NCBI RefSeq assembly: GCF_900660695.1 | Contig: NZ_LR215042.1 | Span: forward strand, 1 to 64,000 | Reading direction: 5' to 3' | From: Mycoplasmopsis meleagridis | Lineage (GTDB): Bacteria; Bacillota_I; Bacilli_A; Mycoplasmatales; Metamycoplasmataceae | Length of the DNA stretch: 64,000 nt | Part shown: in pieces, positions 32,964-44,735 of the stretch | Layout of the letters: the number at the start of each line of letters is the position of its first letter | Numbering within the stretch: position 1 is the stretch's first letter | Translations under genes and position numbers: made by a program | Notes under the pieces: generated by a model | Seen by the model: only the letters and a program-made list of their open reading frames with translations | Databases searched by the model: none | What the model was told of the DNA's origin: nothing

Positions 32964-33236
32964 ATGGCAAATATAAAATCAAAAGTAAGAAGCATTGCAA
33001 AAATGGAAGAATTTAGACTCCGTAACAATGCTATGAAAACAAGAGTGCGTAAAGCTATTAGAGCTGCTAGAGAAGCAGTTTTGGCAAATGATCCAAAAGC
33101 AAAAGAATTAATTGCAAAAGCGCATTCAATAATTGCTAGAGCAGTACAAAAAGGAACTTTTCATCCTAATAAAGGAGCAAGAAAATCTTCTCGTTTAGAT
33201 AATTTTGTAAATGCTCAAATGCAAAAAGAAGCCTAA
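32964..33236 (+). CDS. rpsT: 30S ribosomal protein S20
   Basis: A 90-residue, strongly basic helical protein of the small ribosomal subunit. It starts MANIKSKVRSIAKMEEFRLR and has the S20 C-terminal pattern GTFHPNKGARKSSRL. A strong ribosome binding site, AGGGAGGT, lies 6 bases before the ATG. It is a single-gene unit with its own promoter and a shared terminator. Confidence 0.96.
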   Translation: MANIKSKVRSIAKMEEFRLRNNAMKTRVRKAIRAAREAVLANDPKAKELIAKAHSIIARAVQKGTFHPNKGARKSSRLDNFVNAQMQKEA

Positions 33237-33264
33237 GACCTCAATAAATTTTTATAAATATTAA

Positions 33265-33302
33265 TTTAAAAATACATCCTTTACTCAGGATGTATTTTTA
33301 AA
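33265..33302. terminator. Bidirectional terminator between rpsT and pyk
   Basis: A 15-bp stem centred on TACATCC/GGATGTA with an 8-base loop and A/T tails. The two genes converge on it. Confidence 0.88.
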
Positions 33303-34733
33303 TTACTTCATTTCTTTAATTGTGTTGTTGTTTACGAATAAAAATGTTTCATTTTCTTCTTTTTTATATGTGTTAAATAGTTTATAAACATTTTTTTCGT
33401 CTTTTTGAATTTCTTGAAATAATTCTTTTGAATTTAGAGCAGGTCAAACGCCATATGTGCAACCAAATTTATTGACAAATTCTTCTTTACCAAAAATGGT
33501 CAAAATAGGAGTTTTAATTTTATATTTCGCTAAGGCATTAATTAAACAAGCGCCTTCAGCAGCAACAACTAGATATTTATAATTTGAATTTTTAATTTTT
33601 GAAGCTATTTCTAAAGCAAAAGCTTCTTTATTTGATTTACATGCTGTTCCACAACTTTCGGCTTTTAAGAATTCTTTTTCGTAATTTTCTTTTTTATAGA
33701 ATTCTTCTTCGGCTCTTTTATTAATTTTTGCCATTGTTTCAACAGCTAATAGCGGGAATTTTCCAGATGCGCTTTCTCCAGAAAGCATTGTTGAATCAGC
33801 TCCTAATTCAGTAGCTAAATAAACATCAGTTACTTCCGCTCTGGTAGGATGAGGGTTGTTTTCCATAGAATCTAACATTTGAGTGGCAACAATTACTACT
33901 TTTCCGGCTTTTCTGCATTTTTCAATTATCATTTTTTGAACTACTGGAACTTCATAATAGGGAATTTCAAGGCCTAAATCACCTCTAGCTATCATAATTC
34001 CATCAACTGCTTCAATAATACTATCGATATTATTTACTCCTGTTTGGCTTTCTATTTTAGCAATAATTTTTATATTCTCGCCGTTATTATTAGCTAATAA
34101 TTCTCTTAATTCTTTAACATTTTGTGAAGTATTAACAAAAGAAGCAGCAATATAGTCAACATTTTCCTTGATTCCAAAAATAATATCGTTTTTATCTTTT
34201 TCGCTTAAGAAAGGAAGAGAAAAATCTACACCAGGCAAATTAATTCTTTTATTAGTTTTTAAGAAATGAGAATTAAAGGTTTTAACTTCTACTATACCTT
34301 TTTTAACGCTAACAACATGTGATGTTAATTTGCCATCGTCAAAAAGAACAATATCTCCCTCTTTTAAATCTTGTGACATATCATAAGAAACAGTAATAAC
34401 TTTATCGCTACCATCAATATTTTTATAATCCTCTTCTGTAGTTTTAATAGTAATAATTGAATTAGCAGAAATATTTTGTCCGCCTTCTTGCATTTTGCCT
34501 ACTCTTATTTCAGGGCCTTTAGTATCAAGCATAAGAGAAACAGGAATATTTAGTTCTTTAGAAATTTTTTTAGCAGTATTAAATTTTTCTCTTTGTTCTT
34601 CATGAGTGCCATGACTAAAATTAGCTCTAATGCATGTAGCTCCTGCTAAAATTAATGATTTCATGATTTCATAATCTGATGACGCAGGTCCAATTGTAAT
34701 AATTAATTTGCTATTTTTGTTAATTGAATACAT
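33303..34733 (-). CDS. pyk: Pyruvate kinase
   Basis: A 476-residue glycolytic enzyme that makes ATP and pyruvate from phosphoenolpyruvate. Conserved stretches: TIGPASSDYE, RANFSHGTHEEQ, LDTKGPEIRVG, and the active-site region IIAKIESQTGV and MIARGDLGLEIP near residue 240, then ATQMLDSM. A TGA at 33444 encodes Trp and the frame goes on 47 codons to TAA at 33303. GAGGAAAAT precedes the ATG. It is a single-gene unit ending at a shared terminator. Together with pta and ackA nearby it supports substrate-level ATP production. Confidence 0.96.
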
Positions 34734-34803
34734 ATTTTCCTCACAAGGTTATTAATAATAATTTCATACTTTATTTTAATAAATATAATTATTAAGCAAT
34801 TAT

Positions 34804-34828
34804 AAAAAAAGTGGTTTTTTGTTCCACT
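34804..34828 (-). terminator. Terminator of the valS-to-membrane-protein operon
   Basis: Reverse strand: AGTGG, loop AACAAAAAA, CCACT, then a run of seven or more T. It starts at the stop codon of the upstream gene. Confidence 0.7.
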
Positions 34829-36160
34829 CTATATTTGCTTTTTAAATACGTCATTTAAAGAAAATGTGCCAATATATTCTAAAATACCATTCGCTGTGCT
34901 TTGGTTTTTGTTTTTTATTTTATAGGCAAAAGTTGCACTACCAGTTTTCGAATCATAGCTTATTATAGGCTTATTGGTATAATTGTTATCCTCTTTATTA
35001 AGACCACTTTTAGGATCTAATAAATAGTATTCTAATTGATATTTATACGAATTAGAATAGGAATCATCAAAAATTAAATCTAGTCTATTGTAATAACCAT
35101 TTGAAGTATTATGATGAGGATCAGATGTAGATGAACTATTGAAGAAAGTAAAACTATTTTCATAAGGAATAACGTTAGATAAATCGGCGTTATTAAAAGG
35201 AATTATTTTTACTTGTTTAGCAGCTTCTTTTAATTCAGAAAAATTAAGTTTAATAACTTGTGTTTCTTCATTCTTAATGGCCAGTTTTTCTATTTTATTT
35301 AATTCATTTAAAGTAGCAACTGGAATATTTTTATTTAAAAAGTAGTGAATAATTAATTCTTCATTAGAATTTTTTGTAAATCAAATTGCTTTTGTATTAT
35401 CTATTTCATAAAAAGGATGAACGATATTATTGTCCATAGGAATAATCAAATATTTACTAATTAATTCTAAATTATTTTTAATAGTTTCTGCATTATCACT
35501 TTTAGTTTTAGGTAATTTATTAATTAAATCATCAATATTGTTAATAATGTTATTTGAAAAATCTAAATTTAATTTGTTAGTAGCTTGAATATTAAATAAT
35601 TGATATTGATTATCTGGTCTATCTAATGAATTAATTGTTTTAAATCCTTCTATAAAATAGGTAAATTGGGGTAATATTTCTAATTTTTCTTTAATAGAAA
35701 GATTTTTTAAAGAATCATCATTTTTATCTTCTAGTAAAACTTTTAAATATAAAATTCCTTTTTTGTCATTTGCAAAGGAGTGATAGTAAATATTATATTT
35801 TTCTTTGAATAAATCAATAGGAGCATTGTTTTTATTTTTCAATTCAAAGTTAATTATATCTTTAGTATTTGATGAACTTAATTCTAGTTGATTTTCTCAA
35901 TATTGCGAATTGTCGTTTAAATTAGGATCTTGACTGTTAGAATAAGGAACTGTGTAATTTGCATAAACAAACTCACTAGCCAAATGATCTTTTTTATTTA
36001 TTTTATTTAGAGTTTTAAAATGATATAAACTCATTTGATAATTTAGAGAATTATTTTGCTTATTATGAATAGAAGAAGCAACAGAAAAAGCTATAATCAA
36101 AGCTGAAGAAGCTAAAATGGATGAAATAGCTAATCCTAATTTTAATTTAAATCTTTTCAT
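34829..36160 (-). CDS. Unknown membrane-anchored or secreted protein
   Basis: A 443-residue protein that I do not recognise. It has a basic N-terminus (MKRFKLKLG) and one hydrophobic stretch at about residues 8-32 acting as signal or anchor, without a lipobox cysteine. The rest is hydrophilic, Asn/Lys-rich and without motifs, as in surface proteins of mycoplasmas. The start at 36160 is favoured by GAGGAAAAAA 6-8 bases upstream; the longer frame to 36196 has none. It overlaps the engB end by 14 bases and is the last gene of the valS operon, an odd place for a surface protein. UGA codons near 35381 and 35897 encode Trp. Confidence 0.65.
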
Positions 36161-36746
36161 TTTTTTCCTCGTATAAAATTTTCGCAATATATTCACTTAA
36201 TTTTTCCATATTATATTTTTTTAGTGAAGAAACAAAGAAGACATTATTTATAAAACTTAGGTAATTATTATCAACTAATTCATTGTGTTTTTTAATAAGT
36301 TTAGATTTTTCACTTTGATTTAATTTATCAATTTTAGTATAAACAATATCAATTGGTCATATAACATTTTGCAAAAAATCAATAGTTTCTTTATCAGTTT
36401 GAGTAATTCCTGTACGAGAATCTATTAATAAAATAAGATGTTTTTTACTTTTTATGTCCAATAAAAAACTTTTTATATTATTCAACATTTTGGCTTGTTT
36501 TTCTTTTGAAATATTAGCATAACCATAACCAGGAAAATCTACAATTAATTTGCCATTATTATCTTCAAAATAGTTAATTAGTTGTGTTCTGCCAGGAGTT
36601 TTAGAAACAAAGCTTATATTTTGGCCAGTTAAAGCATTTAACAAACTACTTTTTCCAACATTTGATCTTCCTCAGAGACAAACTTGTAAATTATTCGTCT
36701 CTAGTCAAGAAGTTTTATCAGGAGCAGATTTAATAAATTTTCACAT
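36147..36746 (-). CDS. engB: Ribosome biogenesis GTP-binding protein EngB/YsxC
   Basis: A 199-residue GTPase needed for 50S subunit assembly. Walker A GRSNVGKSSLLNAL begins near residue 34, the switch motif is DFPGYGYA, and YTKIDKL is G4 with Lys-Ile-Asp. TGA is the second codon (Met-Trp-Lys) and recurs, so the gene is fragmented under the standard code. The ATG lies one base after the ackA stop, and the end overlaps the next gene by 14 bases. Length is normal for the family. Confidence 0.93.
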
Positions 36747-36747
36747 A

Positions 36748-37941
36748 TTATTTTGTTAATTTTAAAGCATCTTGAGCTATCATTAATTCTTCATTAGTTC
36801 TAATTACAAAAATTTTTATTTCACTTGAAGGATTCGAAATCAGAGAATATTCTGCAATTTTTTTATTATTTTCTATTTCATTTAAACTTATTTTTTTAAA
36901 AAATAATTTATCACAAACTTCTTTTCTTAGTTTAGGAGAGTTTTCGCCAACTCCAGCAGTAAAAACAATAGCATCAATCTTATTTTCAAGTTTATTTGCA
37001 TATTCGGCTACATAATTAACTATTTTTTGAACAAACAAATCATTTGTAAATTTTGCTTGATAATTTCCTTCATCAATTGCTTTTGAAATATCACGCGTGT
37101 CGTTTGAAAATTGAGAAACACCTAAAAGACCTGACTTTTTATTTAAAGCTGCAGTTGCTTCTTGAACAGTGATTTTTTCATTTTCACAAATGAATTCGAT
37201 TATAGAAGGATCAATATCTCCGCTTCTAGTTCCCATCATAATACCAGCTAAAGGTGTAAAACCCATAGAAGTATCGAATGATTTGCCATCTTTAATTGCA
37301 CAAATACTTGCTCCACTGCCTATATGTAAACTGATTATGTTGGGATGCTTAATTTTTAAAATTTCTTCGATTTTATTTTTTATAAAGTTATGGCTGATGC
37401 CGTGAAACCCATATTTTTTAATGTTATATTTTTTAGTTCATTCATAAGGAATGGGGTAAATACTATTGATATCTGGAATTGTTGAATGAAATGAAGTATC
37501 AAAAGAAGCAGTTAAAATAGCCTTAGGCATTGCTTTTTTGAAAGCTTCTATTGCTTGTATTGCCCCAGGATTATGTAAAGGAGCAAATTTAGAACATTTG
37601 TCAATTGATTTGAGAACTTCATCATTCAAAATAACACTTTGGTCAAAATATGGCCCGCCATGAACTACTCTAAAGCCAATAATTTCAATTTCTTCAGGAT
37701 TATTGATTAAATTAATATTTTGCATCATTTTTAATGTTTCCGCAACTGCAACAGTATGATTTGGTAATTCCAAAACATCATCGTAAATCTCACCATTAAA
37801 TTTAATTGTTATTTTACCATCATGTAAAAAAATTCTTTCAGTTAAACCATTAGCAATAACTTTTAAAGTATCTTTTTCGAATAGTTGTGTTTTTATTGAA
37901 CTGCTTCCAGCATTAACAACTAATATTTTTTTACTACTCAT
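36748..37941 (-). CDS. ackA: Acetate kinase
   Basis: A 397-residue enzyme making ATP and acetate from acetyl phosphate. It begins KILVVNAGSSSIKTQLFE, the family signature, and has RVVHGGPYF, HNPGAIQAIEAF and the second signature MGFTPLAGIMMGTRSGDIDP. AAGGAA precedes the ATG at 37941, preferred over 37959. Its start overlaps the pta stop by 8 bases, so the two enzymes of the acetate pathway are translationally linked. UGAs at 37436-37438 encode Trp. Confidence 0.96.
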
Positions 37942-38917
37942 AATGTTCCTTCTTATCAAAAAGCAATGCGCTTAATAAAATTGTATTAATTATATCTTTT
38001 GTTGTTGCCCCTCTTGAAAGATCGCTAATAATTTTATTAGTTCCTAGTAAAAAAGGACCAAAAGCGTCATATTTAGCTAACTTATTAGCTATTTTGTAAC
38101 CTATATTAGCAGCATCTAGATTTGGAAAAATAAAACAATTGATTTTATTATTGTCATGAATATTCATTTTGTGGTTTCTAATTTTTAAATCATAGGCAGC
38201 ATCAAATTGAATTTCACCTATTGCTTTAATATTAGGAAATTTATTTTTGAAAATATTAAAAGCCTTATTAATTTTTAAATTTTCCTCTGTTTTAGCACTT
38301 AAATTAGTTGAAAAAGATAAAAAAGCAAGTGAAGGGATAATGTTTATTTTTGAACTAAATAAAGCAGTTTTATGGGCGATTTCGACTAAATTTTCACAGC
38401 TAGGATTGGGGATAACTGAAACGTCACTAAAAAGAAGAGTTTCTTTTTTATTATTAAGAACTATTGTAGAAGTTAATAAATTAGTTTTTAAATTTGTAAT
38501 TTTTAATGTATTTTTAATTAACTCAGCGCTTGGAAAAGATTTTCCGCCAATTACAACATCAACAAAATTACTTTCTAAAAGTAGTAAAGATATAGTAATT
38601 TTGTTATTAATTTTATTTATTATTTCTTCGGTACTAAAAATAAAATTTTTATTTCTTTCTTGAGCTTTTTTATTGCTTATTTCAACATATAGATTAGACA
38701 GATATTCCTTGTTTTTAGGAGAAAAAGAAAAAATAACATTCCTATTAATATCTATAATATTTTTTTCTTTATCAAAGAAAAATAATTCAATACTTTTAAT
38801 TTTTTTTAAAAAAAGAGCTGCTTTATTAATTTCGTAGATTTTTACATCATCGATTAAAAGAACTCTTTTATTTTTAATTTTTGAAATTTGTTTAATAATT
38901 CGCTTAGTAAAATTCAT
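37934..38917 (-). CDS. pta: Phosphate acetyltransferase
   Basis: A 327-residue enzyme converting acetyl-CoA and phosphate to acetyl phosphate, the step before AckA. Conserved C-terminal motifs are FPNLDAANIGYKIANKLA, AFGPFLLGTNK and DLSRGATTKDIINT, the Pta signature region. Length fits the short, single-domain form. The sequence is otherwise Ile/Lys/Asn-rich. It starts by sharing one A with the folD stop (TAATG) and overlaps ackA by 8 bases. The N-terminal half is diverged, but C-terminal motifs and the ackA partner make the call safe. Confidence 0.92.
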   Translation of the reverse strand: MNFTKRIIKQISKIKNKRVLLIDDVKIYEINKAALFLKKIKSIELFFFDKEKNIIDINRNVIFSFSPKNKEYLSNLYVEISNKKAQERNKNFIFSTEEIINKINNKITISLLLLESNFVDVVIGGKSFPSAELIKNTLKITNLKTNLLTSTIVLNNKKETLLFSDVSVIPNPSCENLVEIAHKTALFSSKINIIPSLAFLSFSTNLSAKTEENLKINKAFNIFKNKFPNIKAIGEIQFDAAYDLKIRNHKMNIHDNNKINCFIFPNLDAANIGYKIANKLAKYDAFGPFLLGTNKIISDLSRGATTKDIINTILLSALLFDKKEHYE

Positions 38918-39795
38918 TAATTATTTTCCAAATAGTGTCTAACTGCTAAAGCAAGATTTTTAAATAAACATACAACCGTTAAAGGCCCAACTCCGCCAGG
39001 AACAGGAGAAAGTCCAGAAATATGATTTTCTAATCCTTCTGTATTTACATCTCCAACAAGTTTTAAATTACCGTTTTCATCTTCTATGTAAGTAGTTCCA
39101 ACATCAATAACAATAGCATCTTTTTTAAGATTATTTTTATGTAATAATCCTGGTGCACCAGCACCTGAAACTACGATGTCATTTGATTCGATTCCTCTAA
39201 TTGTTGAACGTTTATTGTAAGTAGAAAATGTAGAAGTTTTAGCTGCTCTTTTTTTAAGCAAATGAGCAATAGGTTTACCAACAAGAGCGGAACGTCCTAC
39301 AACACCAATTTTTTTATAGTCTAAATCAATATTATAATAATCAATTATTTCATTAACTGCTAGAGCAGTAGCTGGAACAAAGTGAAAATATTGAACCATG
39401 TCCTTTTCGTTATAAAAACTAAATTCGTTCTTACTACTAAGGCCGTCAATATCTTTTTCTTGTCTAACACTATCAAGAATTACTTTACTATGAAGATTTT
39501 CTGGTAATGGCAATTGAACAATAACCCCATCTGCATTATCATTTATCTTATCAATTTCTTTTAATAATTTATTTTGGTTAACATCAGATGGAAATTTATA
39601 AACTATTGTTTCTACACCCAATTTAGTAGCTTTTTTTTGCTTATAAAATATATACTTATTCGACGAATTATTGTCACCAACTTGAATAATTGCAAGAATA
39701 GGTTTTCTTTTTAATTGTTCTGTTAAATAGGCAAATTCGTCTTTTAGCTCTTTGGTTAATTTATTAACAATTTCTTTACTGTAGTATATTTCCAT
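38917..39795 (-). CDS. folD: Methylenetetrahydrofolate dehydrogenase/cyclohydrolase
   Basis: A 292-residue bifunctional enzyme interconverting 5,10-methylene-, methenyl- and 10-formyl-tetrahydrofolate, the source of formyl groups for fmt (58178). Signatures: GVIVQLPLPENLH near residue 95, GVVGRSALVGKPIAHLL (NADP binding) near 163, and SPVPGGVGPLTVVCLF near the end. It shares one base with the valS stop and one with the pta start (TAATG junctions). Length is normal. Confidence 0.95.
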   Translation of the reverse strand: MEIYYSKEIVNKLTKELKDEFAYLTEQLKRKPILAIIQVGDNNSSNKYIFYKQKKATKLGVETIVYKFPSDVNQNKLLKEIDKINDNADGVIVQLPLPENLHSKVILDSVRQEKDIDGLSSKNEFSFYNEKDMVQYFHFVPATALAVNEIIDYYNIDLDYKKIGVVGRSALVGKPIAHLLKKRAAKTSTFSTYNKRSTIRGIESNDIVVSGAGAPGLLHKNNLKKDAIVIDVGTTYIEDENGNLKLVGDVNTEGLENHISGLSPVPGGVGPLTVVCLFKNLALAVRHYLENN

Positions 39796-42299
39796 TATTT
39801 GTTTCCTTCCATTATTTTTTTAAGTTCTTCCTGATATGCTCTTAAATTACTCTGATATTCTTTTAATTTATTTTGTTCTTCTTCAATTTTTTTAGGCGCT
39901 GCTTTTTTAATAAAATTTTCATTATTTAGAATATTTTGAGCTCTTAAGATTTCTTTATTTGTAAATGAAATTTTTTTGTTAATTTCCTCAATATATTTTT
40001 CTTTTTGGTTGTCATTTATCATGACATAAAGAGAAAGATTTTTTTCTGAAATAAAAAAATCTTTATTTTCTTTAACAGAACAATTTGCTAATTTGAAAAT
40101 CACGTTTTCTTGATATTTAGTTAACTTATTTAAGGGAGAAAAATAAATTATTTCCTTTTTTGAAATATTATTTTTTTCACGATATTTACGAAGAATATTA
40201 ACTAAATCAAAAGCGGTTATAATTTCTAAATGATTACTTCTTTTTCTACATTTCATTTTAACTTTTGCAAAAGTTTGTTCTAAAATTTCGCTTTGAAAAA
40301 TTTCTTTATATAAATAGTCAGTAATGAAAGGTAAAAAAGGATGTAGTATAACAAGAAGCTTTTTAAAATTGGTTAAAACTTTTTTCTTATTAACGGCTAC
40401 TTTTAAAACCTCAATGTATTTGGAAGAAAATGTTTCATTGATAAATTTTTCTAATTCTGCACCAATAATTGTCATTTCATAGTTATCAATAAATTTATTT
40501 ACTTTCAATCTTAATTCGTGAATATTGTCTCTCATTCATTCATCAGCAGGATTAATATTTTCTTCATTAGGAAGTGCTTGAATAAAATTAGCAATATTTC
40601 AAAGTTTATTACAAATAGCTCAACCTTTAATTACTCCTTCTTCTGAAAAATTAATATCAAACCCAGGAGTAGAATTGGTTATTAAAAATCATCTTAAAGA
40701 GTCTGATCCATATTTATTTATTATTTCAATAGGGTCAACACCGTTATTAAGAGATTTAGACATTTTTCTTCCATCTTTATCTCTTATTAAGCCATGAATT
40801 AAAACTTTTTCAAAAGGTTTTTTGTTAAGCAATTTAAGACTAAAAAAATACATTCTAGCAATTCAAAAAAAGATAATATCAAAACCAGTAACTAATAGAG
40901 AAGTAGGAAAATAACGTTCAAGTTTATTATTTTTACTAGGTCAGCCTAAAAAAGAAAAAGGGGCTAACCCACTACTAAATCAAGTATCTAGAACATCTTC
41001 ATCTCTTTTTCATTCTTTGCCAGGACTTTTAATTTGTACTTTTATTTCATTATTTTTATATCAAGCGGGAATTTGGTGTCCTCATCAAAGCTGCCTTGAA
41101 ATAGTTCAATCATGAACATTATTCATTCAATGTTTTAAATGTTCAATAAAAGCAGAAGGATAAAATTTAACAGCATCGTAAGAATGCAAGTGTTTCAAAA
41201 TCATTTTGGATAATTGTTCCATTCTAACAAATCACTGTGGCATTACTAAAATTTCAATTGGAGTATTACTTCTTTCAGAATAACCAACGTTTGAAGTTAC
41301 TTTTTCAATTTTTTCTATTAAATTATTTTCCTTTAAATAATTTTTAATAACTAATCTTGCTTCTTCTCTACTTAATTTGTCAAATTGAGAATTTGGATAA
41401 TTTATAAAGCCGTTTTTATCAATAGTTTCATTAATTTCTAAATTATGTTTTTGAATAAGTTCGATATCTATTTCTGCATGAGCAGAAAGTTTCATTAAAC
41501 CGGTTCCAAAATTAATATCAATGTATTCATCAGAAATAATAGGAATCTCTTTATTAGTGAGAGGATGAATGATAGTTTTATTTTGATATTTAGAATATCT
41601 TTTATCGCTGGGATTATAAACAACTGCTACATCACTAAGCATTGTTTCAGGTCTTACTGTCGCTATAACTAAATATTCTTTGCTATTTTTTAAGGGATAT
41701 TTTATATAGAGCATTTCTTGTTCAATACTTCTATTAATAACTTCAATATTGGAAATAGCAGTTTTCAATTTAGTATCTCAATTAATAGCCTTTTTACCTC
41801 TATATATTAATTTTTGCCTATATAAAGCTATAAAAGCCTTATTTACAGCTTGATTAGATTTATCATCCAAAGTAAATCTTTCATTTTCATAATCTAAACC
41901 AAGACCTAATGCTGCTCATTGAAGATGAAATTTTTTAGCGTATTCATCTTTTCATTCTCATACTTTTTTTATAAATTCTTTTCGACCTAAATCATGCTTG
42001 GTAAGATTAAATTTTTCAAGAAGCATATTTTCAACTTTGCTTTGAGTAGCTATTCCTGCATGATCCATTCCGGCTATATAAAAAACATCATAATTGTCCA
42101 TTTTTTTATATCTTAAAATAGTATCTTGCAAGTAAGTATCAAAAGCGTGTCCAATATGTAATTGTCCAGTTACATTAGGAGGAGGAAGCAAAATAGTAAA
42201 AGGTTTTTTACTTAAATCATGTGAACTAAAAAATTTTTTATCAATTCATTTTTTACTAATTGGCGGTTCAATTTCACTTGGTTGATATTTTTTATTCAT
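39795..42299 (-). CDS. valS: Valine--tRNA ligase
   Basis: An 834-residue class I synthetase that charges tRNA-Val and edits misactivated threonine. The HIGH motif is in [12 protein letters not shown] near residue 50, and [12 protein letters not shown] near 515. The editing domain lies between them, and the C-terminal end has the coiled-coil arm (about 770-834) typical of ValRS. Many UGAs encode Trp; the frame is continuous. It is first of a six-gene reverse operon with folD, pta, ackA, engB and a membrane protein. AGGAATAA lies upstream of the ATG. Confidence 0.96.
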
Positions 42300-42366
42300 T
42301 TTTAATTATTCCTATTGTCAATCAATAATAAATTATATAATATTGGGTTAATTTTAGACAGATATG

Positions 42367-42397
42367 AAAATAGCCAGAAGTTTATTTTGGCTATTTT
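42367..42397 (-). terminator. Probable terminator of the OppF-like gene
   Basis: Stem AAAATAGCCA/TGGCTATTTT (10 bp) with an 11-base loop; the gene's stop at 42391-42393 lies in the stem. The U tract is within the stem, so confidence is moderate. Confidence 0.6.
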
Positions 42398-44694
42398 ATG
42401 TTTGATTCTTTAGTGTGTTTATTTGTAAAATCGGCAATAAAAAATTCCAAATTATCAAGATGATTTACTAAAGCAGTCTTGTTTTTAATTTCGTTTTCTA
42501 TTTCATCTTCTGTGGAATAACTAATTGAAACTGTATCAATTGGAGTGTTATGATTGTATCAATTCAAGATATCACTTGCAGACGTTATTGCATTATGTTC
42601 ATTTTCCAAAATAAAATTATCAGTAAAGAGATAATCGTTTAGTAACGTATTATTAGCTAAAAAATAAGATTGGCTATCTTCAACTTCTCTAAATTTATAG
42701 AAACTTTCGTTGATTATTTTATTTATGTTTCCATATTCAAGAAGTCTATTTTTATTAAATAGGTAAATATTATTAAACATTGTGTTATCAATAAAGTTTT
42801 TGTTATGAGTAATAAAAACAAAAGAACGATTTTTCTTAAGCATTAGTTTATTCATATCACTAAGAAATTCAATTTTTTCTTTCAAATTACTGTTATTGAA
42901 ATCATCAACAATAAATATTAATTTAGGATTTGTAATTAAAATTGAAAGAAGATTGATTTTTAAGTTATCTTTAAAAGAAACAAATGAATTGTATTGAAGA
43001 ATTTTTCTAATATCTACATCAGTTTCTCTTAATATGTCAATTAAATTGGAAAAAGATAAAAAATTGCCAACGTCAACATTAGTTAATTTATTTTTCAATA
43101 TTATGAAATTTTTAATTTTAACTAGTAAATTAAAGAAAAACATGAAATAACTATAATAATTATATTTTGTTGTAAATGCCTTAGTTACAGGCGAATGAAG
43201 ACCAAATTTCTCTTCAGTTTTAATACACAAAATTTTATATTTATTAAGAATTTCTAAATAACTATTTTTAAATGTATCAATACTATTTGCTAACCAAGGA
43301 TTATATTTTAATTTTGCATAATAGCTCTTGGCAATATTTTTATTTTTTCAATCATATTCTGACTTTAAAATTTTTAACTGTTCATTTAAAGCATAGACAA
43401 CATTTTTAGATAAAGGATAGGGATCGGTAAGAATTTTTTCTTTTTTAAGCTTATTTATAGCATTTTTATTTTCGTTTATACGAGAGTTAAAATCATTTAA
43501 TATTTCATAGTTTGAGTTTCGATATTGTTCGAAATTAATTGCGAATTGTTTTTTTATTATTTTGTTGATCTTGTTTTCAAAATTATTTAGTTTATTGAAT
43601 TTATTGGAATTTAAATTATTTGCGATAAAAAGTTTAGATTGAAAATCTAATTCCTTTTTAAATTTTCTTAAATTTACGCTGTTGAAACTTAAAAAGGCTT
43701 TTCTATTTTTTTGTATTAGTTTATAAATATGAGAATTTATTGCTAATTCTTTATAAGTAAGTAAGTATGCAGAAGTTTTTCTTTTTATTTTTTTGAGAAT
43801 ATATTTTTTATTTGCAATATTAGATTTATATCAATTGATTAAATAATTAAAATAAGTATTATTTCTTCTTTTAATGTATTTATTTTTACTATCAATTAAA
43901 AAATCAAGATTTTTAAGATGGTCTCTAATTTGTAATTTATTTATCAAATATTGTTCACCTTTTGAACTAATAATTTTATTTATTTTAATCGATTCTTCGA
44001 CATGTTTAATTTTAGTATCGCCGAGAAAATCTAAAGATTGATCATTAGATTTAATAAAAAAATCAAATTTTATTTTTAAATCGTTAATTATTTCATAAAT
44101 ATTAATTACAGAATTAATTATTAAATTATCATTAGCAGAATGAAAATTATCAATTTTTTCTAATATATCTTTTTCACTCAAAAAAAAGTTATTTATATCT
44201 ATTTTACACTTTAATTCGTTTAATTGCTTGATGCTGTTATTAATGTTAAGTATATATTGAGAAAGAGAATTAAAGAGAATTTTTCTCAGAGCATATTTAT
44301 ATTTGTTAGTAGTTTCATTAAAAGATTTAATTCTCTCTTCATTAGAATTAGCAAAATACTTTTTAATATCATGGAATTTTTGAATAAAAACAGCTTCTTT
44401 GTTTGAATTATTAATATCTTTTAAATTAAGTATTTTTATATGGGGAAGAATATCTTTGTCTTTGTAATATATTGAATATTCATCATTTTCGTTAATAATT
44501 AAGTTTTTAATAGTGTGCTTATCTGTAAAAATTTTATTCAAAGCATTGTTTTTGAACAGAAAATTATCTTTATTATCAACAAAAAATAACGTAGGATTTT
44601 TTTCATAAATGTCAATTTGTTTAACAGCATTAAAATCATCTTTTGAAAAAATTTCGATGAAATTTTCTAACGAAAAAAGAATCTTTTTGTCCAT
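42391..44694 (-). CDS. Degenerate ABC ATPase resembling mycoplasma OppF
   Basis: A 767-residue, Lys/Asn/Ile-rich protein. The first 50 residues (LFSLENFIEIFSKDDFNAVK) line up in style with the start of an ABC domain, but where Walker A is expected there is FFVDNKDNFLFKNN with no GxxxxGKS. A long helical insertion (about 150-460) follows, as in mycoplasma OppF proteins. Near residue 600 ITNPKLIFIVDDFN resembles Walker B with Asp in place of the catalytic Glu, and SFVFITHN resembles the H-loop; the LSGGQ signature is gone. I infer an ATP-binding-deficient OppF relative. No other opp gene is adjacent. It is transcribed alone, divergent from tmRNA. Confidence 0.5.
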
Positions 44695-44735
44695 ATTTAA
44701 AAGTATAATAAATTTGAAAATAAACAAAATGTTTT

